Assembly: GCA_026998145.1 (NCBI GenBank)
Contig: JALTRC010000133.1
Span: 1-5,227 of the forward strand
Length of the DNA stretch: 5,227 nt
Reading direction: 5' to 3'
From: Gammaproteobacteria bacterium
GTDB lineage: Bacteria > Pseudomonadota > Gammaproteobacteria > SZUA-229
Part shown: positions 1 to 5,227 of the stretch, one piece after another
Layout of the letters: each line of letters begins with the position of its first letter
Position numbering within the stretch: the stretch's first letter is position 1
Notes under the pieces: generated by a model
What the model was told of the DNA's origin: nothing
The model's database searches: none
Seen by the model: the letters and a program-made list of their open reading frames with translations, nothing else
Program-made: the position numbers and the translations under genes

Positions 1-292
1 GTGATACTGCATAACTGAATGTTCTGCAGGGAGCTGTTTGTACGCAGTTGCCGCTATCCGTACCATCTGGTGCCATGTATATCTGATTGTTGCCCATAAT
101 GGCATCAAAATTTGCATCCGTATAGGGAACACCATAATTACCATTATTAATAGCAGAAATAGAAGTAGAGGTAGAAATAACATTACCTAAAATATTGGTA
201 CTTTCAGGACTGCTGCTACCCGTGCATGAGGTAATAAATAGAGAAAAGACAATAAATATTAAAGGCAATTTAATTTTACACAGATACATCAT
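1..292 (-). CDS. Lipoprotein, N-terminal part, paralogue of the next upstream beta-helix protein (cut by window edge)
   Basis: Reading the minus strand from 292 gives an open frame to the window edge (97 codons), beginning MMYLCKIKLP. Residues 9-20 are hydrophobic and are followed by a lipobox, I-T-S-C, with Cys23 as the predicted lipidated residue. A Ser/Thr/Asn-rich linker follows (about residues 24-65). Residues 70-97 then match residues 46-73 of the protein encoded at 378-1748 at 19 of 28 positions, including YMAP, DSG, the CV...PC cysteine pair and TFSYA. The C-terminal part lies outside the window, so its activity cannot be read. By analogy with its neighbour it is probably a beta-helix polysaccharide-active or polysaccharide-binding protein, here membrane-anchored (inference). 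Two ATGs lie in tandem (290-292 and 287-289). The GAGG at 296-299 is 3 bases from the first and 6 from the second, so the second may be the true start. It lies 85 bp after the neighbouring stop, on the same strand. Confidence 0.82.
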   Translation of the reverse strand, partial: MMYLCKIKLPLIFIVFSLFITSCTGSSSPESTNILGNVISTSTSISAINNGNYGVPYTDANFDAIMGNNQIYMAPDGTDSGNCVQTAPCRTFSYAVS

Positions 293-377
293 TCGCCTCA
301 CTTACAGCAAGTTATCTCACTTAAGAATAGCACTTAATAAAAATTAATCTAATCAAGATATAAGACACCTATATTCA
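293..377 (-). other. AT-rich intergenic gap between the two paralogous genes
   Basis: This 85-bp gap is the only sizeable non-coding stretch in the window. It holds a Shine-Dalgarno-like GAGG at 296-299 and three copies of the hexamer TAAGTG (minus strand) at 299-304, 318-323 and 331-336. It also has a weak AT-rich hairpin (358-364 pairing with 368-374, one G-U pair) just after the upstream stop codon. There is no GC-rich stem followed directly by a T run, so no clear intrinsic terminator is present. The lipoprotein gene may be read through from the upstream operon, started from a local promoter, or both. Confidence 0.6.
324..351 (-). promoter_or_regulatory. Possible extended -10 promoter for the lipoprotein gene
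   Basis: On the minus strand, TGC-TATTCT (330-332 and 324-329) resembles an extended -10 element; TATTCT matches TATAAT at four of six positions. A poor -35 candidate, TAGATT (346-351), lies 16 bases upstream. Transcription would start about 15-20 bases before the GAGG at 296-299, giving a short leader. In such AT-rich sequence, matches of this quality occur by chance, so this is only a candidate. Confidence 0.2.
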
Positions 378-1748
378 TTAGAATGATCTAATATAATCAC
401 TCAAATTGCCCGGATATTCACAAAACCCACGTGCTATTTCATTATTATGACTACAAATATCTTTTTTAATAATTTTTTCATTTGGCCAGGGCCACAGGTT
501 AATCTGAGTTCCATAGCGATGTTCAGGCAGTAATTTATTAGCCATACCGGCTTTATAACGCCCTCGATGAACAGAACGAATATTATGATTACATCCTGTA
601 TCATTTAATTTATTAACGACATCACAACCAATATAGTATTCCTGATCATCTGTTGTATAAAGATATATATTATCTATCTCAAAGAATGAATTACCTTCAT
701 AAGGGCGATGTGCTCCATCAATACTTAATCCATAACGTGATTTGAATGCATAAAAATCTTTTATACGGCCTGTCACATCCGGTGAATCTAGCGTTACATC
801 AGCCTCAAAATTAATCGCTCTATCCTCTGAATTAATAGACATACAACCCAACCATTGATTACTACCATTAGCTTCTCCCTCTGGTAAAGGCCCTCTATTA
901 GAATTATGTTGAGCCGTAGCAAAATCGGCATATCCATATGGGTTAGAACCAAGAACACGATCAAAAATCAATACATTTTCAGCTATGACATCATGTGAAT
1001 TATATATGGTCATACCAATACTGTAATTTCCTCCACCTTCACCGCAATTTGCTTCATCACAGCCATCATCTCTGATTAAAACTCGACGCCAAATATTATG
1101 ATGAGCACGATAATTAACAGCATTTCCTCGAAAGTTTTTTCCCCAGATCCAAACATCCTCAATTAAATTAAATACGCAGCCCTGAGAATGATCATTTGTA
1201 CCAACTCCTAGCATTCCCTTTATACCTGTGCTTTTGACAACAGAATAATCAGCATTTCTGAGATAAGAAGGATTTAAAAAAGTTAACCCATAAATAACGA
1301 CATATTTAACTTTTTTATTTTTTGTTCCCAGGGTGAAACCACTTTCTATTTCAACAGTACCAGGAATTTCAGCACGCGCAATTGTAGGTTTCGCTGAACT
1401 TATACCTGTGGGTAGTTGTGAAGAATACTTTATAGAATTACCATTTTTATCCGTATAGCTTAAACTTCCATTTTCTTTGAGAGTATATTTTCCGGGTTGA
1501 AGTATTAAAGCATCTCCAGAATCCATATGCGAAATAGCATATGAAAATGTTTTACATGGTACATTTTTCACACAATAACCTGAATCCTTACCGTTTGGCG
1601 CCATATATACCTGTTTAGCACCATATAAAGATTGAAATCCCTTATCACCCAATAAGATTTTCCTGTTATTTAAATTTTCTGCATAAACACATTTTAAAAT
1701 ACTCATTAAAACAACTGAAATAAGTATTGTTGTAAATTTTAAGTCCAT
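378..1748 (-). CDS. Exported cysteine-rich protein, probable right-handed beta-helix carbohydrate-active protein
   Basis: The 456-residue protein starts with a signal peptide: basic start, hydrophobic core about residues 6-18, and a V-Y-A cleavage site after Ala23. Cys20 is preceded by Lys, so it is not a lipobox. Residues 47-70 carry YMAPNGKDSG, a CVKNVPC cysteine pair and TFSYA, the opening seen in many secreted parallel beta-helix proteins (YVAP.G.D...C....PC.T..YA). The middle part (about 150-320) has short repeated strand-turn units such as VIYGLTFLN, NIWRRVLIRDDG and DVIAENVLIFDRV, as expected of a beta-helix. The mature part has ten cysteines (59, 65, 191, 230, 235, 302, 375, 386, 432, 443), suggesting disulfides in an oxidising compartment. 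The family includes polysaccharide lyases, hydrolases and epimerases, but no diagnostic catalytic set was recognised, so the reaction is unassigned. The start is supported by GGGAAGG 8 bases upstream, and its ATG directly follows the deacetylase stop codon. It likely acts on the polymer made by this locus (inference). Confidence 0.78.
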   Translation of the reverse strand: MDLKFTTILISVVLMSILKCVYAENLNNRKILLGDKGFQSLYGAKQVYMAPNGKDSGYCVKNVPCKTFSYAISHMDSGDALILQPGKYTLKENGSLSYTDKNGNSIKYSSQLPTGISSAKPTIARAEIPGTVEIESGFTLGTKNKKVKYVVIYGLTFLNPSYLRNADYSVVKSTGIKGMLGVGTNDHSQGCVFNLIEDVWIWGKNFRGNAVNYRAHHNIWRRVLIRDDGCDEANCGEGGGNYSIGMTIYNSHDVIAENVLIFDRVLGSNPYGYADFATAQHNSNRGPLPEGEANGSNQWLGCMSINSEDRAINFEADVTLDSPDVTGRIKDFYAFKSRYGLSIDGAHRPYEGNSFFEIDNIYLYTTDDQEYYIGCDVVNKLNDTGCNHNIRSVHRGRYKAGMANKLLPEHRYGTQINLWPWPNEKIIKKDICSHNNEIARGFCEYPGNLSDYIRSF

Positions 1749-2360
1749 TTACAAAACCTTCCCAATATTAATACCAGAATCTTTGTAGTGTTGAAGGGCA
1801 TCACCTAATAAATCAGCAGTTTTAATATAATCATCATGAAATAACAGTATTTCACCAGGGCTAATTTTTTCTGGTGAAATAGTTTGTAAAACAACATCTT
1901 TACTATCATATGAATCACGACTATCAAGTGACCACATAATTATTTTCCATCCAGTCAATACTAAATAAATAAAGCCTAAAACACTTATATCTCCAAAAGG
2001 GGGACGGTAAAGCTTTAATTGTATATTAAATATTTTTTCAAGGTTTCTTCCATTCTTAATATCTGCAATGAATGTTTTAATATTTTGTTTTTTCATACTT
2101 TCATGTTTATAACCATGGTATGCCACTGTGTGATTGGCATTAATAACATCCCTCACAATCTCCGGATATTTCTGCATTTCGAACCCGGTCATAAAAAATG
2201 TAGCTTTAACATTATATTGATTCAAAATACTTAAAATTTTATAGGTATTTTCAGAATGAGGACCATCATCAAAAGTAATATATATAAAATTACCCTTACC
2301 TTTTTTTATCAATACGAACGATAGAAGATGATAAACAATAATTTTAATAAATTCTTTCAT
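1749..2360 (-). CDS. NodB-type polysaccharide deacetylase (carbohydrate esterase family 4), membrane-anchored
   Basis: This 203-residue protein has all five NodB/CE4 motifs in order. TFDDGP is at 29-34, with Asp31 as likely base and Asp32 as metal ligand. HGYKH is at 82-86, with His82 and His86 as metal ligands. RPPFGD is at 119-124, WSLDSRD at 143-149, and LLFHDD at 172-177 with catalytic His175. CE4 enzymes are metal-dependent and remove N- or O-acetyl groups from sugars of chitin-like, peptidoglycan or exopolysaccharide chains. Residues 4-18 form a hydrophobic segment with no clear cleavage site, so it is probably a signal anchor that leaves the catalytic domain in the periplasm. The length is that of a bare catalytic domain. 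An AAGGG lies only 2 bases before the ATG, which is closer than ideal. The gene follows a glycosyltransferase by 20 bases and its stop abuts the next start, so it is in the operon. Most likely it deacetylates the polymer made here; the exact substrate cannot be told from sequence. Confidence 0.9.
   Translation of the reverse strand: MKEFIKIIVYHLLSFVLIKKGKGNFIYITFDDGPHSENTYKILSILNQYNVKATFFMTGFEMQKYPEIVRDVINANHTVAYHGYKHESMKKQNIKTFIADIKNGRNLEKIFNIQLKLYRPPFGDISVLGFIYLVLTGWKIIMWSLDSRDSYDSKDVVLQTISPEKISPGEILLFHDDYIKTADLLGDALQHYKDSGINIGKVL
1757..1763 (-). promoter_or_regulatory. Strong ribosome binding site inside the deacetylase 3' end
   Basis: On the minus strand, GGGAAGG sits 8 bases before the ATG at 1746-1748. 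It lies inside the last codons of the deacetylase gene, whose TAA (1749-1751) directly abuts that ATG. It is the best Shine-Dalgarno match in the window and fixes the start of the exported protein. It suggests that this protein can be made at a higher level than the upstream genes, whose starts have weaker or poorly spaced sites. Confidence 0.7.
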
Positions 2361-2380
2361 AGCCCTTAATCATTATCAAT

Positions 2381-3586
2381 TTACTCAAGCCCAGCTGTAG
2401 AAAGTATAGCTTTAGCATTATGATCCCAGGTATGATATTCCATTAAATCGGCATAAGCTGAATCTGCTATTTTAGCTGCCAAATCTGAATCCATAAGTAA
2501 TGCTTTAATACGTGACATCATATCTTCCATATTCATGACCTCAAATAACAAAGCAGTTTCATTATCCTTAAGAACATCCGTTATAGGCAAAAGCAAGGGA
2601 GCAATAATAGGGATTTTTAGCCCCATAAATTCGAACATAATAACAGGGGATCCAAATTCATTAGAGTGTGTAATAATTGCAATATCTAGCATAGATATAT
2701 AATTATGAACCACATCTCGCTTAACGGCTCCAGTTAAAATAACATCATTTTCCATATTAAGTTCTTTTCTTTTTCTTCTTATATCATCTAATACTTGACC
2801 ATCACCGATTAATAATAATGCTAGATCTGGAAACTCCCGCTTTAACTTGACATACGCTTCAAACATTAAATCAAGCCGATCCCATTCATCAAACCACCCA
2901 GCAAATCCAATTACTTTTCTGCCATTTAATTTGTATTTTTCCCTTAAGTTACTAGAATCAGTTTTTCCAGCAAACTTTTGTGGATCAATGCCATTTGGCG
3001 TTACAATAACGCAGTTTTCATCTATTCCATGTTTTAATAATAATTTTTTAAGGTAAGATGAAACCGTATGAATTGATCGACATCGTTTAACAAGATATCG
3101 CTCAAAATAATTACATATAGCAGGAAACGACTGCTTCCTGGCTCGTTCTTTAATACCACTCACCTCATTTACTTCTAGTATTAATGGGATATTATATTTT
3201 TTCGCCTTTATAGCACCGGCAACCATATAAAATGCATAACGCTCATAAATTAAGTCATATTTATTCTTAGATAACTCAGATTCTAATCGACGCATAGCAG
3301 TTAAATTATAAGCAACCTCTATCAATTCAAACATGAAATTAGGTAAATTCTTACTTATAAACTTCCACAGGGAATTCAAACCACTTGTTTTAACTTTTGA
3401 TTTATCAACTGGGGCGTTTCCTGCATGTAACATAGGATCTACTCCTGGTGGAGATAACACAGTTACTGTATGCCCCATGGACTCTAATGACCTTACAATA
3501 CTCGTAATATGAACACCTTCCGCCCCTCTCCCCTGGGTTCTATGGTGATATAAAATATTATATTTTTTATTTGAAGGTAAGCTCAT
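2381..3586 (-). CDS. Glycosyltransferase, GT4 family (GT-B fold), divergent
   Basis: The 401-residue protein has the layout of a GT4 retaining glycosyltransferase. Its N-terminal domain carries GRGAEGVHI (19-27) and GHTVTVLSPPG (38-48), the usual acceptor-side start, and DLIYERY (111-117), common in exopolysaccharide GT4 enzymes. The linker has TPNGID (196-201). The C-terminal donor-binding domain begins near 223 with VIGFAGWF (225-232) and has LLIGDG (258-263). The signature region reads EFGSPVIMFEFMG (310-322), with Glu310 and Glu319 separated by eight residues instead of the usual seven. This resembles the GSP...FE-M-G variant, in which only the second Glu is well kept. No transmembrane segment is evident, so it is likely cytoplasmic or membrane-peripheral. 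Sugar donor and acceptor are unknown. It starts 1 base after the preceding stop with no good ribosome binding site, implying translational coupling. The N-terminus aligns well with the family, supporting this ATG. Confidence 0.88.
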   Translation of the reverse strand: MSLPSNKKYNILYHHRTQGRGAEGVHITSIVRSLESMGHTVTVLSPPGVDPMLHAGNAPVDKSKVKTSGLNSLWKFISKNLPNFMFELIEVAYNLTAMRRLESELSKNKYDLIYERYAFYMVAGAIKAKKYNIPLILEVNEVSGIKERARKQSFPAICNYFERYLVKRCRSIHTVSSYLKKLLLKHGIDENCVIVTPNGIDPQKFAGKTDSSNLREKYKLNGRKVIGFAGWFDEWDRLDLMFEAYVKLKREFPDLALLLIGDGQVLDDIRRKRKELNMENDVILTGAVKRDVVHNYISMLDIAIITHSNEFGSPVIMFEFMGLKIPIIAPLLLPITDVLKDNETALLFEVMNMEDMMSRIKALLMDSDLAAKIADSAYADLMEYHTWDHNAKAILSTAGLE

Positions 3587-3587
3587 A

Positions 3588-4676
3588 TTATTTGCCGTAT
3601 ATTAGTGCATATTCTTTAATAACAGTATCTTCATTAAATTCTTTAATAAATAAATCATATGCACAGGCGCCCATTTTTCTAATTACGTCAGGATTATTCA
3701 CTAATTTTTTAATTGCTAAAATTAACCCAGTCTTATCATTATCATCTATTAATAAACCAGTAGTTCCATCAACCACAACTTCAGACATCCCACCTACACG
3801 CGTAGCTATTGAAGGCATAGATAAACTCATTGATTCCAACAGTGCAATTGAAATACCTTCATAATGAGAAGTTAGAAGAAATACATCTTTATCAACAAGA
3901 ATATCTTCTACATTATTCCTAAATCCGAGAAAACAGATTGATTGACTTAAATTATTTTCATTTACATAGCTCATCAAGTTCATCGCTTCAGGGCCATCCC
4001 CTACTATTGTAAGCTCTATATCCATTGAAGGCACAAGCTCCTTAAATGCCTGTAAAACGAGTAGATGATTTTTAATAGTAGCCAAACGGCCAACCATGAC
4101 AAATCTTATAGTTGATGAATTAGAAGGTATGGATTTTTTTGATAGATCTATTCCTTTTACACCATTATGTATAACTTTTATTTTACTGGGATTCAAATGC
4201 ATGTCGTTCACCATATATTTCTTTATAGCTTCTGACACTGCAACAAATTGAGTAACATATATTGATAAAAAACGTTCTATTGTATGCCTGATGTGTTTTT
4301 TAATTTTTGCCCTCACACTATCTTCATACTTCATATATGGGCCATGTACTGTATGAATAATTTTTCTAGTGCCTGATATTTTTGCAGCAATAACCGCCTC
4401 AATATACACACTCCAATTATGTATATGAATAACATCAAACTTATTATCTTTTAAAATCTTAGCCAACTGAAAAATAACCTTGTAATCATTACCCTCAGCC
4501 GCATTCAAACAATACTGTGTAATATCATCATTAATATTTTCAGATAAAGATCCACGTCTTTTTGTCATACATATTGATATATCATAATTACCATGCATAT
4601 TATTTGCTAACTGGACAACAACCTTCTCAGCCCCCCCAAACTCAAGAGACTCTATCACATGTAAAACTTTAATCAT
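3588..4676 (-). CDS. Glycosyltransferase, GT4 family (GT-B fold), canonical
   Basis: The 362-residue protein is a standard-length GT4 glycosyltransferase. It opens with VLHVIESLEFGGAEKV (4-19), including the Gly-Gly-Ala-Glu loop, then DVIHIHNW (81-88) and FVAVSEAIKKYM (144-155). The linker is VIHNGV (168-173). The donor-binding domain holds VGRLATIKNH (195-204; Arg197 and Lys202 are the usual phosphate-binding pair), IVGDGPE (224-230) and an exact EX7E motif from Glu273 to Glu281 (EGISIALLE). This is followed by SMPSIATRVGGMSEVV, which contacts the nucleotide-sugar donor in related enzymes. It should transfer a sugar from a nucleotide-sugar to a growing lipid-linked oligosaccharide on the cytoplasmic side; the sugar is not predictable. 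Its ATG overlaps the upstream TGA by ATGA (4673-4676), typical of coupled operon genes, and no strong ribosome binding site is seen. The stop lies 1 base before the next glycosyltransferase. Confidence 0.93.
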   Translation of the reverse strand: MIKVLHVIESLEFGGAEKVVVQLANNMHGNYDISICMTKRRGSLSENINDDITQYCLNAAEGNDYKVIFQLAKILKDNKFDVIHIHNWSVYIEAVIAAKISGTRKIIHTVHGPYMKYEDSVRAKIKKHIRHTIERFLSIYVTQFVAVSEAIKKYMVNDMHLNPSKIKVIHNGVKGIDLSKKSIPSNSSTIRFVMVGRLATIKNHLLVLQAFKELVPSMDIELTIVGDGPEAMNLMSYVNENNLSQSICFLGFRNNVEDILVDKDVFLLTSHYEGISIALLESMSLSMPSIATRVGGMSEVVVDGTTGLLIDDNDKTGLILAIKKLVNNPDVIRKMGACAYDLFIKEFNEDTVIKEYALIYGK

Positions 4677-5227
4677 TTATTCTGACTACATGTTAATGAC
4701 TTTATTACCTCATACATTTCCCATGCGCTAACATAATGTAAGGATGTATTTTCCTTGTCCCTAAATTCATCTTCTAAATAAGTCCATAAATCATTAAAAC
4801 CATTCAACTCATAAAACATCTTCATATTTTTTTCCTGCAATCCATGAGTATAAAGTTTTATAAAAATATGTTCTTCAAGACCTTTAATGGTAACGTCAGC
4901 TTTACGCCAGAGAGAAATTCTCTCTCTCCTGGGCGGTGAATCATACGACAATTCGCCAGATTCAATTCTAGGTATTACGCCTGCTTTTCTATTTTTCCAG
5001 TTAAGCTCAAGAGGACCTTGTATCATAAGAAGTTCATTTTCGCGCCACTCACCTTTCTTAACGGCTACCCCGACATTATGTGACTTACATTTCCCATCTT
5101 CTTTAGCAAAATATAGACTATTTATGGTTTTTGTCTGTGTATCGCTTGGAGCAGACGGCATTGTCATATCAAAGACACAACCCGTCTGAAGCAGCACATC
5201 TATTTCATCGTCAACACCACACCATTT
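4673..5227 (-). CDS. C-terminal part of a polysaccharide-deacetylase-like hypothetical protein of exopolysaccharide clusters (cut by window edge)
   Basis: The minus-strand frame stays open to 5227, so the gene starts outside the window; 184 residues are visible. The GTG at 5195-5197 is internal: the ten codons before it read KWCGVDDEID and continue the protein naturally. From memory of the family, the order of conserved patches matches long proteins found in exopolysaccharide loci: WCGV.DE, then TGCVFD.TMPSAPSDTQT, NSLYFA, KSHNVGV, a patch of charged residues around RRERISLWRKAD, IFIKLYTHGLQEKN and finally LHYVSAWEMYEVI. The N-terminal part, which should contain the deacetylase-like barrel, is missing here, so the catalytic residues cannot be judged. 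The ending is intact, with TGA overlapping the following glycosyltransferase start. As the first visible gene of the run it probably helps build or modify the same polysaccharide. Its base composition looks somewhat less AT-rich than the genes downstream. Confidence 0.72.
   Translation of the reverse strand, partial: KWCGVDDEIDVLLQTGCVFDMTMPSAPSDTQTKTINSLYFAKEDGKCKSHNVGVAVKKGEWRENELLMIQGPLELNWKNRKAGVIPRIESGELSYDSPPRRERISLWRKADVTIKGLEEHIFIKLYTHGLQEKNMKMFYELNGFNDLWTYLEDEFRDKENTSLHYVSAWEMYEVIKSLTCSQNK

Noticed and set aside
358..374. Possible terminator hairpin after the beta-helix gene stop
   Set aside because: The stem is seven pairs, mostly A-T with one G-U, with a 3-base loop, and the nearest T run is more than ten bases further on. 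It is too weak to call an intrinsic terminator.
1687..1689. Cys20 of the beta-helix protein as a lipoprotein cysteine
   Set aside because: The preceding residues are I-L-K; Lys at the -1 position does not fit a lipobox, and a good signal peptidase I site (VYA) lies just after it.
2019..2234. Plus-strand open frame of 71 codons inside the deacetylase gene
   Set aside because: It is antisense to the NodB domain, including its metal-binding His motif, with no ribosome binding site or domain evidence.
3571..3864. Plus-strand open frame of 97 codons across the glycosyltransferase junction
   Set aside because: It is antisense to the well-supported C-terminal end of the canonical GT4 enzyme and the start of the second one. 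Its composition is that of a reverse-strand shadow.
4905..4933. Imperfect inverted repeat centred on 4917, with perfect 7-base arms GAGAGAA and TTCTCTC and outer CGCCAG/CTGG-GCG complementarity
   Set aside because: It lies inside the coding sequence for a charged RRERISLWRKA stretch, has only a one-base loop in its perfect part, and has no T run. It is best explained by codon content.
4887..5189. Plus-strand open frame of 100 codons
   Set aside because: It is fully antisense to the conserved deacetylase-like coding region, has no recognisable protein features, and no other gene in the window is on this strand.
5195..5197. GTG at 5195-5197 as the real start of the rightmost gene
   Set aside because: The frame continues upstream to the window edge with residues (WCGVDDE) that fit the family pattern, so the gene is cut by the window and does not start here.

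Overview
The window is one AT-rich stretch of bacterial DNA in which every supportable gene lies on the minus strand, so transcription runs from the right edge (5227) to the left edge (1). It looks like part of a cell-surface or exopolysaccharide biosynthesis locus. The bacterium is probably Gram-negative: there is a typical lipobox on one exported protein, a cysteine-rich exported partner, and an exopolysaccharide-type gene set. The sequence gives no firm taxon; a gammaproteobacterium or relative is only a guess. No rRNA, tRNA, CRISPR array, transposase or integrase is visible.

Layout in transcription order: (1) the C-terminal part of a protein resembling the polysaccharide-deacetylase-like proteins of exopolysaccharide clusters, cut by the right edge (4673-5227); (2) a GT4-type glycosyltransferase with a canonical EX7E motif (3588-4676); (3) a second, divergent GT4-type glycosyltransferase (2381-3586); (4) a small NodB-type polysaccharide deacetylase with all five motifs and an N-terminal membrane segment (1749-2360); (5) an exported cysteine-rich protein that looks like a right-handed beta-helix carbohydrate-active protein (378-1748); (6) after an 85-bp AT-rich gap, the first 97 or so residues of a lipoprotein that is a paralogue of gene 5, cut by the left edge (1-292).

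Genes 1 to 5 are packed like one operon: a 4-base ATGA overlap, then gaps of 1, 20 and 0 bases. The likely division of labour is: cytoplasmic GT4 enzymes add sugars to a lipid-linked repeat unit, the NodB protein removes N- or O-acetyl groups, and the two beta-helix proteins act on or bind the exported polymer, one soluble and one lipid-anchored. The roles of the last two are inference from fold-like features and context.

The most notable observation is the tandem pair of related exported proteins, which share a Cys-containing N-terminal module but have different export signals. The start of the second was found by reading the left 292 bases directly.
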